In this document: piece after piece, positions 43,621 to 55,975 of the stretch
Numbering within the stretch: the stretch's first letter is position 1
Layout: each line of letters begins with the position of its first letter
NCBI GenBank assembly: GCA_019188255.1
Contig: JAETXT010000004.1
Coordinates: 558,001-622,000, forward strand
Direction: 5' to 3'
DNA: 64,000 nucleotides
From: Verticillium longisporum
Lineage: Eukaryota; Ascomycota; Sordariomycetes; Glomerellales; Plectosphaerellaceae
Notes under the pieces: generated by a model
What the model saw: only the letters and a program-made list of their open reading frames with translations
Databases searched by the model: none
What the model was told of the DNA's origin: nothing
Position numbers and translations under genes: made by a program

Positions 43621-44134
43621 GTTGAGTCAAAGCTTGTCTGCATTGGAAAAGTCGAGTGACGTATTGGGTGAACAAGCACGCGTTATTATAGAGAGGAAAA
43701 CTTGGGGTCCGGGGCCCCACGGGCAGTTCAGCGGCTCGGGCTCGGTAAATGCGGGGCAGGGAGTCTTTGCTGCACCATGGTGACGGGTCACACACTCACG
43801 GGTGTGTGTGGGGAAGAGGTCACATTCCATGTGCGAGGGGCTAGGCTACTAATCTAAACGGGAGGCTCGGATGCCAAGCACGGCAAGCGAGTCTAGTGAT
43901 AGTTCCTCTGGCTTGCATATTGCGGCTGACGTGCTTCCCCAAGGTTGTGACAAAGCATGCCAGGGTCATGAATCAGCGGCGCCGACAAGGGCGACACAAA
44001 ACAGAATTTGATGTTCCTGAGCGAAGTGCAGTCTTTCGGGTTTAGTTGCTCCTGCGAGTGGTTCTGTCTAGGTGTGCTATTGTTCTTGACCAACTAATCC
44101 GCGCCCTGTATCGTGAGTGCCACTACTAGGACTC
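43621..44134. other. Intergenic
   Basis: About 510 nt: promoter of the aldehyde dehydrogenase and 3' UTR of the subtilase. No other feature recognised. Confidence 0.5.
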
Positions 44135-47100
44135 TCACTGTAGTGGTCGAACCTGGATCTTGGGCGTGTCCCAGATATGCCAGTTGTCGGAATGTTCAGG
44201 GTTGCTGAACGGAAGACGAGCTGCGAACCTCATTCTACGCAAGATCGGCATTTTCAGTACTAGAAAAGAAGGGACTCATGCGCCAGGAAGTATTCTTACG
44301 TATAGTTGCCAGGCGCAATATCTGTGCCGTTGGCCAGTTTGCCTAGCCACCAGAACCGTTCCGTGACTTCATCCCAGGACGTGGTGCGTTCAATGTCACC
44401 TACCGGGAAAGGAAGGACACGGTTCTTGTCCATCGTGGCGGGGTCGAAATTGCTAAAGGAAGAAGCATAGGGAGAGAATGTGGCAGAGCCGACGTAGCCG
44501 TTCTGGCCCACGACAGGAGGATACTTCCAGTTCTTTTCATGGTAGTTCGTCTCATAGATCTAGCGTTGTTGTCAGCGTCGCCTCTGCAGCTTCACTCAGT
44601 TTGACATACGTCCCAGCGAAGCTCCTTCACTCCCCATCGGAATTGGGCATAGACTTTCGGGAAATCCTGAGCTGCCCTGCTTGTGTTGAAGGCGAAGCTA
44701 CATTCTGTCAGGAAAAAACAACCAGAAAACAGCCTCGCATACGACTCGCCTGTGGTATGTATCGATGCCCTCCGCCTTCGGGCCACTGCGAGTGTACGGG
44801 TACGATGCGGGGAACAGATTACGCCTGAGGCTCTTTTTGAGGTCGAAAGCCGCACCTGATAACATTAGAAATGACCAGGCTGAGGTCCAAATTGCTTACC
44901 GAGATATGGTATGCCGAGACTCTCGCCATTGCTTCCCTCGATGATGACTTTGCCACTGTAGATTGGCAATAGCGACGGATCTGCGACCTCGGGGTACATG
45001 AAGTTGAACCTGGTCCTTCGTTAGAATTTATTGCGACCTGTATGTAAGATGAAAGACAATGCTCACTGGGCTGTTTTCGTCTCGCCCGCCCGCACGCGGA
45101 AGGTTCCACTTGGAAAGGTCACACGCGGAACCATGCTACTGGGGCGCGTGTCGAGGATATCGCCAAGGAGCCCGGGAGTACGTCCTTGGGCATTAAAGCC
45201 ACCGGCCGGCTCAAGTCGGAAGGTGTAGGTGACATCCTTGTCACCTTTGTTCGTGATGTCCACCTTGTGGTATCGCTCAAAGTTATTTGTGTCGTTGAGG
45301 TTGAACCTTTCGAACGTCAGAGTTGTCTGATACTCCAAGACCTTCGTGGCGTTGATAAAGCCGGACCCAACCTGAGCAACAGGAGCCAGGAAGCCAAAGT
45401 CTTTGGGCAAGCCGACCGCTTCGAAAATCTGCCAGGGAACTGAAGTACCGCTGGCAATGATGCGGTCTCCGAGCTGCTTGGCGAATCCAGATCCATGAAC
45501 AGAACGGCCCCCAAACTTGCTGATATACAGCGCAGCCACTCCTGCTATGTAAGGCGTCGCCATTGAGGTTCCACTCATTTGCGCAAATTTATTACCGGGC
45601 GCAGTGCTCCAAATCTTGCCGCCGGGCCCGGCAACATCTGGCTTGATTTGTAGTTCGTTGGTGGCACCCCAGCTCGTGGTGTAGGAAGGGATGCCTCTAG
45701 CAACATCATTGAAGCTTACACGCCAAGAGTCATCTCTAGGCACAGTGAAGTCGACCGTCACACTAGCCCCAGCCTTCATGGCGTCGATGATAGTAGCACC
45801 GGTCTTTGCGTCAATCATGACCATCTGAGACTTGCGGGTAGAGGTCATGACTGTCGAGAACGGTCTGTCGTCGTTGTTGTAGAGGAGGATCCACCGAGCA
45901 CCAAACCTTTCCAGATTGTCTTGTTTGTCGTACAGATTGCAAGTGCCTTTCCGAACGAGGACAACAGAACCGGAAAGGTCTCGTGTATCGGCTGGAAGTT
46001 TGCAAGCGTCATCCGCTACTGATGCATCGAGAGTGATGGCGACGAGCGGCAGACCGGTGATGTTCCATAGAGGACGGTTGACAGATGGGATGTAGCCCAG
46101 CTGTACATAGTCGGACTTTCCGTCAAGTGAGAACTTTGCTTTCCACGGGCGTGCAGGAACAACGCCTGTTTCGACTGAAGCGATAGCCAATACGTTGTTT
46201 CCAGAGGAGCCGCTGCTCGCATAAAAAGGTCCGTCTTCTCCGTCGTTTCCGGCTGCAACGGTAACGACAACGCCCTTGTCAACAATTCTCGAGCAGATTG
46301 AGGCCCATGGACCGTCGGAAAAGCCCGCTGCGCGAGCCACACTTGCTGTAATGATGTCGACCTAAGACCGAGATCAGTGCCATGGAAACAGTTGAGGGGG
46401 CAAATCAACACTTGGAGTCACGCACACCAGCCTCATACGCCATGAGTGTTGCATCAACCAATGAGTCCTCATCAGTTCCGTCCACCTAGAAGTAAAAATC
46501 AGCATATTGGCCCTACCTCAGCGTTTCACAAGCGATGGCGTCTTACAGCTCCGAAAACCTTGAATGCCAGCAGCGTCGCCTCTGGCGCAACACCGACGTT
46601 ACTGAAACCGATTAGTCCATGCAGGCATATGCCCATGGTCAGGCTGTCCAGGCGACTTACTGCTCGCTTTTGGCAGCAATAATGCCAGCAACATGAGTAC
46701 CGTGACCGATTGTGTCCATTGGGTCATCATCAGGCACCTTGGTATTCTTGCCGTTGTAATCTGCGTTGGACGGTCAGTAAAACAGGCGCGGCGGGATCAA
46801 AGCCGCTCGATGGATGAGCTTACTCTGGCCAACCAAGTCGTATCCGCCGATGACCTTGAACCCAGGCCCAATTCCTCCACCGAGCTGATAAGGGCCAGTT
46901 AGCTGCGAAGAATCAAACAAGAGAAATCAACCAGTACACTGGAGCACTCACTGCTGTATGACTGTAATCGATTCCTGAGTCGATAACACCAATCTTGACC
47001 CCTTTGCCAAATAACCCCGCCTCATGAAGCTTGTCTACTCCAGTGGCCTGGTGAACAGACCAATTCCCGGCCATTGCATCGTGGCTTAAGGTAGATACAT

Positions 47101-47484
47101 CGACAGCTGCTAGTTTGAACCTGTTGACAGGCCAAGCTCGTGCTACTTCGGTGACTTCCTGAAGAGTGTCCACATTGTCGTGTTCAGTCTCGACACTGAG
47201 CCCAGCAAAGACATCCGAGTCAAAGGTTTTCAAAACCTTGATACCGTTCGCCTCAATTTTGCGTGACAGGTCGGCCAAGGGGGTACCCTATCATGGAGAA
47301 ATTAGCTGGGAGCGTCATAGCTGAGTTGATAAGTCCCAGAGCTCACCGGTTCTGCCTCAACAATGAACCTTTTGACCACCGGGGACGGGGCATCTCCAGC
47401 ATTCTCGTCATCCCGGGCTTGGATGATATCCTGAATTGTCGCCGCTGCTAGGGGCAGAGTAAGGAGAATGCTTGACAGACGCAT
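44135..47484 (-). CDS. Secreted subtilisin-like serine protease (S8A, PA-domain type)
   Basis: Twelve exons: 47484-47347, 47287-46952, 46884-46824, 46760-46661, 46601-46547, 46485-46426, 46361-45067, 45009-44900, 44855-44750, 44697-44610, 44559-44300, 44234-44135. All phases agree; 902 residues. The signal peptide is MRLSSILLTLPLAAA and an inhibitor-type propeptide follows. Catalytic residues: Asp149 (IGVIDSG), His198 (IGHGTHVAG), Ser516 (SGTSMATP); oxyanion Asn289 (VAAGND). A PA domain is inserted at about 378-450, and an Fn3-like C-terminal region follows. Intron 9 appears to use a GC donor (GCGAGT...GTAG), the only reading that keeps the frame. The protease digests proteins outside the cell. 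Confidence 0.93.
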
Positions 47485-49114
47485 TTCGTCAGGTGTCGAT
47501 CACTGTCGTTGGGTGAGGGTGGACGCGATGAGCCGAAGTCAACAGCCAAGCCCAGGCTTAAGTATGCATCACTTGATTCCGGAACTTCTCGCACGTGGTC
47601 CATCGGTCTCTCTACCACGCCTTGACATCCGTCTGAATCCCGGTACAATGGACGCCGACACCCATCCTTTTCGACCATCCGGGTACATCAAAGGAGGATA
47701 AGGACCCATAGCCTGCCAATTCGGGCAAACTGGCCCGTCGTACCTGCAGGCAGGGTTGTATCCGTCGTCGATTTTGCTCGTGTTTTCCAACGGTTTGGAC
47801 CCGAAAGCGTGAGGTGACATTCGCAGTGCGTCTTGATGGATACCTGCGGTGTTATGATGGTTGGGCGCGAATTTGCCTCAATGGTCCGCAAAACACCTCA
47901 CTTCATGATGCTACCTGCGAATGGAATCATTCTCAAGCAGAATCAACTCATACAAATTTTCTTGTTTTTCTTCTTTTGGCAAGAACCGAGCTTCTAAGGA
48001 CTTGGCTCCCATTTACTGACACCTGTGTGGGCATTCGCCAAGTGTTTTGAGTCCATCGCTGAGTCAAGGGCTTTCAACTCCCTCTTGACATCGAAAATGT
48101 GAGCCCCCTGAATCCGGAAAGCTGTAACTGATCAAATCGCATGCAAACCGCGATCAACATTTTGCACGTGTTGGGGTCCCGTTCGCAGATCGAGCCACGC
48201 GACATGCCAGATCCTATCAACGGTCTCCCCGAAGGCCCTGCATCCTTTCTCGGTTGTCGGCTAGGTACCTTGATAGCCAGTTCGATAGTTCGCCCAAGAA
48301 ACTTCAATACGTCGCCGAAATAAACTCGCTTAGATGAAGAAAGCCGTCGCAGGCCTTCAAGGCCCCCTCAATCCGCTCGAACATGGCTTGTTAAATTCAC
48401 TGATTTGACTACTACCGCCGTTCCTAGCAGCTCCGAAGGTCATCGAAAGCAGGCATACCTCTGAGACTCTTTGAAGTGTCAAACTTTCATCTGGGATCTC
48501 CAGACAACAGTGGAAGACATATCACTCTGTAGCAAGGGCGGATGGGGTGAAATGCTCCTCCCAGGGCCTTCAAATCAAGCCGCAAGCTTAGGCGTCTTTA
48601 GATTGAGATTCGCCAGCTTCAGAGCCGCCAATATTGTCGGATGGAGAATTTGATGGAATGCAAAAAGCGGGAACGATTTCGTGAAATTCAGAAAAGGGTA
48701 TGAGGTTTTCTTCAGCAGATTTACATGGCGGCAAAGTTCCCTAATAATCCCTTAAGGCATTTTCAGAATCACTAGATCCTGATATACGAATTTGATACGG
48801 TTCACACTCGAGGCACGACAAGTGCCTCCTATAACTCCTAACTCCGTACAGGGCGTCGGATTAGGGGTTGTTTGGCACTCCTAGCCCCGCGACACAGTTG
48901 TGGGTCAGCTTGGTACGGGGTCAAGTAAAGAACCGAGCACTGAGGCAATGTAGCATGCCGGACTTAGGCCTGGAGCATGGAACATGGAATCTACCTTTCA
49001 TGACGTATTTAAGGGACACTGAGCGCTTCGTAAGGTCGATCAGACTTTTATCACTGTTTGACCTGATGACTCGACCCAGGCGAGAGAATCTTTCTGTCAT
49101 CAACGTCATTCGAA
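47485..49114. other. Divergent promoter region between subtilase and SDR reductase
   Basis: 1.6 kb between genes transcribed away from each other. No gene supported. A TATTTAAG at 49006-49013 lies about 100 nt upstream of the SDR start. Confidence 0.5.
49006..49013 (+). promoter_or_regulatory. TATA-like box of the second SDR gene
   Basis: TATTTAAG, about 102 nt upstream of ATG 49115. Confidence 0.4.
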
Positions 49115-50155
49115 ATGGTGTCTCCGTCCGAGCAAACGATTCTGGTAACAGGCGCAAATGGCTACATTGCCCTGCATATCATCAACGAACTCTTGCAAAG
49201 CGACTACAGAGTCAGAGGCGCTGTACGATCACAGAAGGCCAGTGACAAAGTCCGCGAAACTTTCCCTAGCTACTGGGGTTCTCGACTCGAAATCGCCATC
49301 GTGACCGATATCACGAACTCTAAAAACTATAATGGTGCCCTCGACGATACGATCACAGCTGTCATCCATACCGCCAGCCCTGTACATGGCGTTGTTGAAG
49401 ACAACATTCGGGACATGCTGAACCCTGCCATTCAAGGTGCAACCGCCATCCTGGATGCAGTATCGCGGTTGGCTTCGTCCTCAGGCCGGAGAGTCATTCA
49501 CTTGTCCTCGTTGCCGGCCATGTTAAACCCTGCTCAGGGCTTTCGACCGGGCTACACGTATTCGGAGAAAGATTACAATCCGATCACGTTTGATGAGGCA
49601 GTGTCAATAGCGGACCGCAGCGAACTGTACATCGCTTCCAAGTCTCTTTCAGAACGCGCGGTATGGGACTGGTTCAGCCAGAACAAGCCGAGCTTTGATC
49701 TCGTCTGCATCAATCCTTCCATGATCCTGGGGCCACACCTGGATCGCATTGAATCAACACAAACAACGTCGACCGGCGCCATGCTATGGGCGATTGTTGA
49801 TGCCGCATCTATTCCGGCACTCATGTTTGCTGGCTGTGTCGACGCCCGCGACTGTGCTGCGATCATCAGGGCAGCTATTGAGACGCCCGAGGCAAGCGGT
49901 CAGAGATATCTCGTTGCTCGTCACTTTGACTGGCAGACCGCAGCGGATATAGCGAGAGAGCACCACCCAGAGCTCGCAAGTCGTATTCCGATTGGCGAGC
50001 CTGGGTCTGGGAAATCAAAGGCCGAAGAACGCATTTATCAAGTAGATGGCTCAAAGGTCGTCCAGCAACTGGGCATTGAATATCGTTCCCTGGCCACAAC
50101 AGTCACTGATTCGATGCTTGAATTCCTAGCTGCAGAGAAGCGGGAGCACAATTGA
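49115..50155 (+). CDS. Extended SDR NAD(P)-dependent reductase, intact
   Basis: A single-exon 346-residue member of the same family as the frameshifted gene at 3.5-4.6 kb, but with low overall similarity. The nucleotide-binding motif is ILVTGANGYIALHI with Ala in the last Gly position, which the extended SDR class tolerates. RVIHLSSLPAM carries the active-site Ser and YIASKSLSERAVWDW the Tyr-Lys pair. DLVCINPSMILGP and VDARDCAAIIRAAIE also follow dihydroflavonol-4-reductase and aldehyde-reductase relatives. It probably reduces a small aldehyde or ketone in the cytosol with NADPH. It is divergent from the subtilase and tail-to-tail with a pectinase; neither neighbour shows its substrate. Confidence 0.9.
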   Translation: MVSPSEQTILVTGANGYIALHIINELLQSDYRVRGAVRSQKASDKVRETFPSYWGSRLEIAIVTDITNSKNYNGALDDTITAVIHTASPVHGVVEDNIRDMLNPAIQGATAILDAVSRLASSSGRRVIHLSSLPAMLNPAQGFRPGYTYSEKDYNPITFDEAVSIADRSELYIASKSLSERAVWDWFSQNKPSFDLVCINPSMILGPHLDRIESTQTTSTGAMLWAIVDAASIPALMFAGCVDARDCAAIIRAAIETPEASGQRYLVARHFDWQTAADIAREHHPELASRIPIGEPGSGKSKAEERIYQVDGSKVVQQLGIEYRSLATTVTDSMLEFLAAEKREHN

Positions 50156-50363
50156 TAGAGTGGGTGGAAAGACGCACGTTAGTAAGGAACGGCGGTAGGG
50201 ATAGCCAACTACGGGTGTTATTACCCAAGGCAGTACGGAGAAATTCAACTTCTCGCAAGAACACAAGCCCTATCCTATTTTATCATCATTGAATTCGGCT
50301 CACTTAATCTGCTCTTTCTATTACACCAAATTATGTACAGTCTAATCGCTCAAGTCTCCAAAG

Positions 50364-51913
50364 TTAAGTGCAGGTTATGTCAAGCAGTGAGTTGTCTAGG
50401 TTGGTGCAAATGAACTTGGCCGGTTTACCGCTCGGGGGGGTGACGGTGATATTTTGGGCTCGAATGTTCTTGCAGAGCTGTTAAGAACAGTCAGCTGGCT
50501 TTCTTCAATATGACGGGCTTCCAAATCGGCTTACCCCTGGTGCGCTGCAGACAAGTGTGCCGACATTAGGGTCGTGGGACTTGGATGTTGTGCCCCACAT
50601 GTTCTTGAAGACAACGTCTTGGATGATCATGTTCGACTGTAGACGTCAGTTATTGCATCTGGATGCTAAAAGCGATTTTTGAACTCACGGGATATTGGTT
50701 GCAGAGGGTCAGGTTCTTCTGGCCATAGCATTGGGTGAGTTCAATTGCCCAGTCGTTATTGGTGTTGAAGAGGCCGTCGTAGGTAACATTCTTGACGTAG
50801 CCGGAGCCGCCACCACCTGACAAAGTGGGTTGGAAAGGCGTGTACATGCCCGGCCAGACCTTGATACGGGCGCCATCTGAGGCGTTGGCCATCGAAATGT
50901 TGTAGACATAGACGTTCTCCACGATGTCAAATTCGTCAATGTACTGGCCCAGGGAACCAACGGAAATGCCGTGAGAGCCGTTGCACTGAAGGCCTTGAAC
51001 CACAATGTTGGTGCTGTTGGGCTTGAACGAAACGCAATCATCACCGTTGTTAATGACCGAGTTCTGAATCACAATGGAATCTGAACGGTAGGTATCCCAA
51101 CCATCAGTGTTCTTAGCGAGATTCTTGCTAATGCTCTGGAGTATCTGTCAGTTGACGCACACTTGTCGAAGTCTTGGGAATTCATTACCTTGACCTTCAG
51201 ATCAAGGTCGCTCACAATGATATTGGAGCTATTTGCGATCAGGTTGAACCACTTGTAATCATCAGCTTAGTGCACCGGCCCCACGTTGAGAGGTTCGCTT
51301 GGGGCACGGAACTTACATCGGGAGGATTGCGCATGTTTAGGCCAGTCACTGAGCCACCGTGCAATCCGTCGATAACAAACAGAATCGGGCGCAGCAGAGC
51401 CGAGTTGGCGGCAAACGCATCCCACCACGCTTGGCCGTTTCCGTTGATGACACCCACTCCTTGGCCGTAGATGTTGACGTCTTTACCACCAAAGCGCCAC
51501 ATGGCAAGGGAATCCTGGTAGGCGTACTTGAACATGTGACCCGTCCAGCTCGTCATGTTGTCGCTGAAATTAATGGTGCCCGTGATAGCAACATCAATGG
51601 CATTCAGGAATGTCAAGTCTAGTGGCGATGCGATGGTGTAGTTGCGGTCCAAAACAACCGTTCCTCCATTGTTGCACTGCTGGAAAGCCTTGAGGATGGC
51701 GGCGGCGTCGTCCTTGCCAACGCAACTGGGCTTGACATAGCAGACTTTATCGGCTGCCCGCGCGGGTGAGTTCAAGTGAAGATTGCCGGGATTGAGCGGC
51801 CAAGCCTTGATATTGGGGCGCACAATTGAGGCCTTGGCTGGTGCTGCACAAACGGCGCCTTGAATGGCTGCCGCCAGCCATGCGAATGACAAGGCACTGG
51901 CTGAGACGAGCAT
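50364..51913 (-). CDS. GH28 polygalacturonase (probably exo-acting), secreted
   Basis: Five exons: 51913-51317, 51251-51189, 51135-50689, 50636-50535 and 50477-50364; introns of 65, 53, 52 and 57 nt, all phase 0; 440 residues. The signal peptide is [20 protein letters not shown]. All four GH28 catalytic motifs are present: NTD (Asp231), GDD (Asp252, Asp253), the His motif as GSHGISVG (His275) and RIK (310-312). The form GSHG and the extended N-terminal region (GAFAD-like part replaced by [15 protein letters not shown]) fit exo-polygalacturonases. It hydrolyses galacturonan outside the cell. TATAAG lies 86 nt upstream. The next GH28 gene is divergent, so both may share control. A run of seven C in exon 5 is in frame and not a frameshift. 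Confidence 0.93.
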
Positions 51914-51998
51914 GATGATTGATCAAATGGGGCGAGAGACTGATATGGAGATGCTGGACAAAAGCTATGAGTCCTTTTGTCGCGGTCTATGGTCCTTT

Positions 51999-52004
51999 CT
52001 TATA
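51999..52004 (-). promoter_or_regulatory. TATA box of the minus-strand GH28 gene
   Basis: TATAAG on the minus strand, 86 nt upstream of ATG 51913. Confidence 0.55.
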
Positions 52005-53585
52005 TTGTATCTGCTCATCTGAGCTACTGTCCTTCATGATATCCATGTTTTGCCGCAAGATTAAGCTCTGCTTAAACTGTACAGGAGACAGGTCCTTGAT
52101 CCCTACAGCCATAGAGCTTGAGAGCCAATGACATGCTAACGTACCTGTCGGGGACCCGTGGAAATGGATTAGGGCCGCATCTTGGTTTTTCCGTCTGTGC
52201 CGGACATCCGGGAGCTTGGGTCAGCTACTCCTACGAGCCAGGTGATGGGCGGCCTTCTCCATCGTGTCTAAGGCGGAGGGAGAGCCTGGTCACGAGCGCC
52301 TTTGAGGGAGACGAATTTCCATGGGCCAGGAATGGGTGGTGCGGGGGAAGAGAGTCCTCCTTTACCCCAGATTCAGCTTCACGACCTCCACAGGACAACG
52401 GTCTAGTTTAAAATTGGCCTGCGGCGAGCAACAGCTGGATCTCTTAGGTTAGGCTTCGCAGCGGGCCCATTTTGTCGTCTTCCTTTCGTGGAAAATTCCA
52501 GTACCATGGGTTTCTCGGCACAGTCGGGTGAACACCTGCGGCGATACTCTCCATTAACATCGCTAGTCATGGCCATTGTCTGCCGAGGACGACGCTTTGG
52601 TGTGTCGGTTCAGGGGAAGTGCCCCAGCTGTCAGGATGAACGCGCGTCTTGGCTTGCGCCATCCCGTCTTGGCATAGCGGGATGCCAACCCTCCAGTCGG
52701 CCGGTGATCCGTGCCTAGGCGGTGCACCCATGGACGTTTTCCTTTTGGGATGGTTGATTCATCTAGATATCGGAGTTGGTGGTTTCCAATGAGATTACTT
52801 GAAGCCACCCAATCAATTGGTCTATCCATGGGTAGCGGTCCGGACTATGTCCACGCGACGCACAGCATGCATCGCATTGTGAATGGTATCAAATGGGTGC
52901 AGAAGCCTACGGCCTACACATTCAGGATGATTTTTAATTGCATCTACACATTGTCTCAATGCGGTTTCTTCGGCTCAAGGAGTAGTCTCAGCTACCCGCG
53001 CTTCGGATGCTGTCGCAAAGCGTGTCCAGGAAAGGTCAGTACGACAATGCCATGCGGGGAGGATCCTGCTCGACGTCGTATGATTGAGCTTGGGGATAAT
53101 CATAGTTATCAATGGCTTCACGTACGCACCACCTATAGGTAGTTACAAACTGCGTCATGTGAGGCACCAGCTATGGTTGCCAATGGTGTGACGTATGGTA
53201 ACAAAATGATAGTTGCAAGCGGCCTTGCGTACGAGTCCCATATAAGTCTGCCGCATTTAGTCATTACTACTGCTGTGGGTGCCGGTCAGGGCCCGGGTCA
53301 AGGCCCTTAATCCGACACGCACCCCTCCCTTTCGCCAGCTTGATGATGGGAACATTACTTTACAGACCTGTTGTAAACAGACCACCCAGAGTTCCACCAA
53401 TGTTGAGACGGCGACTCGTGCTCAGGTGCCCCTAGTGTGACGCAAGTCAACTCCAGCATTCCAAGAGTCCAGACGTCTTGGCAATATGAGATTAGCGCGA
53501 ATGTCATCAGTGTCCGGCACCCTTAGCAGTACGGCATCGGCATTGGGAAGGACCCCCGACACCTGAAGACTCGTCGTCTGAGAAG

Positions 53586-53594
53586 TATATATAG
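53586..53594 (+). promoter_or_regulatory. TATA box of the plus-strand GH28 gene
   Basis: TATATATAG about 90 nt upstream of ATG 53682. Confidence 0.55.
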
Positions 53595-53681
53595 CCGTCG
53601 TAGCTTCAGTCAATGTCCATACTTCTGGAGACGAGTCTCATATCCATCTTCTTAGACGCCAGCTGAGAAAGTCCAGCAGCC

Positions 53682-54990
53682 ATGTTCATAAATTTGACTG
53701 TCATCTCTGTCCTCTTGAGCAGTCTTAATGGCCTCGTCTTTTCTGAGCCGGTTCCCCTAACACCGGATCGTGTGGCCCTCCATCCCCGAGCAACAACGTG
53801 TACCCCGACAGCAGGCGGGTTAAGTACTGTTGACGATGTGCCGGCCATACAGTCTGCCATTAAGAGCTGCGCAAGTGGTACAATTCTGATTCCCGCTGGC
53901 CAAACCTATCATATCAACAGTCAGCTGTCTTTCGCTGGCTGTACTGGATGTACGCTGCAACTAGACGGCGTGCTATCCGTGTCGACCGACTTCAATTACT
54001 GGAACGGCAAATCACAGGTCATCTCCCTATCAAAGATCACTGGTGCGACTATCACAGGGTCAGGCACCATCAACGGCAACGGCCAAGCAAGCTGTGAGTG
54101 TTACCAAAGCCGCTGAGCATGTGTCCTTCGCGTCAACATTTGCACATACAAGTAGACGTCCTCACACCAAAGTAGGGGACCACATAATCACAGCGACCGA
54201 CTATGTTCGGCCCAAGCTCATTCGGGTCGAGGGATGCAATAACATCCACTTCAGTGGGTTCACGGTGAAGGATGCGCCCATGTTCCACATCGTCACGAAC
54301 GGCAACTCGAAAGACATCACCTACTCCGATCTCACTCTGCACTCTGTAAGCACCTCAGCCAACGTCGCCCACAACACTGACGGGTTTGACATTGGGCCCG
54401 CATCGAACGTCAGGGTGCTCAACTCGCAGCTCACCAACGACGATGACTGCGTGGTTCTGAAGCCTGGAGCTGACCAGGTGCATGTCGAAGGCGTCACCTG
54501 CAACGGTTCCCACGGCCTCTCCGTCGGCAGCCTTGCCGGTACCGCGGGAGCCAACGACGTTGTCACGAACAGCATCTTCAAGAACTGCACAGTCGCCAGC
54601 TCAGATAAGGCGGCGGGCATCAAGTTCTTCGACAGTTCATCGGGCCACGGCAGCGCAAGTGTCAGCAACGTCACATGGCAAGACATCATCTGCGACAAGT
54701 GCGATTATGCGTTCCGCGTCCTTACCTGCTACCAGTCCACCACGGCGGCTGACTGCACAGCGCATCCGGCCGCGGCCAACATGCAGGGTATCGTTCTTGA
54801 CGGCTTCACCGGCACCACGTCGGGGCACTACAAGAACAACGTGGCCAACATCAACTGCTCTCCTTCGGGAACGTGTGGCATCACGGTGAAGCGGTTCAGC
54901 GTCACGGCACCCAGCGGTGCCAACACAGTGTTGTGTGCCAATACTCCGAGCAACCTTGGACTGACCTGCACTTCGGGAGCTTCTGGCTAA
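53682..54990 (+). CDS. GH28 polygalacturonase-like pectinase, secreted, RIK motif changed to GIK
   Basis: Exon 1 is 53682-54093 and exon 2 54176-54990, with an 82-nt intron (GTGAGT...GTAG); the join makes GNGQASWDHI, as in the family; 408 residues. The signal peptide is MFINLTVISVLLSSLNGLVF. The motifs NTD (Asp206), DDDC (Asp227, Asp228) and GSHGLSVG (His250) are present. In the substrate-binding motif Arg is replaced by Gly (GIK, 285-287), so it may prefer a substrate other than plain galacturonan, for example rhamnogalacturonan or xylogalacturonan. C-terminal Cys pairs are as in secreted fungal GH28 enzymes. It lies head to head with the other GH28 gene. It appears intact. Confidence 0.92.
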
Positions 54991-55975
54991 ATCGGTATTC
55001 GAAGAAACCAGAACTGCAATACTAGAGGGAGGAAGTGGTGGGGGTGCTGGCTGGAACATCAGGTTTGAGTGGTCCTTGTAGTCTTAGAAGCAAGCCATCT
55101 TCAGGCGCCTAAGCTTCGTGTTGGCCCACGGTCGCATATCAATTGCACAGCCCAGGCAGTCTTCGAGGCTGACAAGGTAGTTCAAATAAACGTACCATTT
55201 TCACATACCATCTATATGAGGCGGACGTGCCAAGACGGTCAAGTGGCAACTAAGCTTTCAGATCCGGAGATAGGCTTCAGGTGCTGTTCCCCTGACATGT
55301 TTTATGGCGAACCACATTCGGCCATGGCCGGGACTAGTGCATCTCTACATGGCCTGTCATTGCTTGGCCGCCAAAAGAAGCTGAGCAACCAAGTTGGCTG
55401 CAGCTCCGCCCATGTTCACGAATGATTGAAGCGTTGGCCCACGACATAGACCTATCGCGCAATCCAGGGTCCTGCAGATGTCCAGCCACATTTGTCTCAT
55501 GGGTCTGCCATTTGGCTGGAGCTGCCATATGATTCTGGTCTCTTCTGCCCACAGTCAGTACGGCCACAGGTTTCAGGCACCAAACCTGCTACCAACTGCC
55601 ATTGATATTGCATGTTTGCACCAACACTGTTTCCAAAGATAGGATGACAACGACGCAGCACCTACACCATGAGAAACGGGAAATGGAAAAATGGCCAACA
55701 GCACCAGGTTCTTGATCTCTTGTCGAGTAGATTCATCGAGTAAGACTCACCGAGCAGGCAAAACATATATGTAAAAAGGACTGTACGCACCAGTGTTCTT
55801 TGCTAGTGGGCACATCCAGCACTACATTACACTCTTCCGTCTCATACTTCTACATCGTAATATTCAGACATCATACGCACGCCAATTGTATTGTAATCCC
55901 CCAAGTCCATGCTTATCCATCTTCTCTGCAGCAACCAGCCTCCTCCGCACGCGTTACTACTCTTACTACTCAAAC
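54991..55975. other. Intergenic upstream of the dynamin-like pseudogene
   Basis: About 980 nt without a supportable gene. The frame of the pseudogene is open upstream to 55793, but that stretch lacks family similarity and ATG 55976 fits the normal N terminus. Confidence 0.5.

Larger units (their letters stand above)
51914..53681. other. Shared divergent promoter region of two GH28 genes
   Basis: 1.77 kb between divergent pectinase genes, each with a TATA box 86-96 nt from its ATG. Short ORFs inside look non-coding. The region should hold the binding sites for pectin induction and carbon repression, but no site can be assigned with certainty by eye. Confidence 0.6.

Noticed and set aside
50426..50445. 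Suspected frameshift in the C-rich run of the minus-strand GH28 gene
   Set aside because: Counting the seven C residues shows the frame continues correctly to the stop at 50364.
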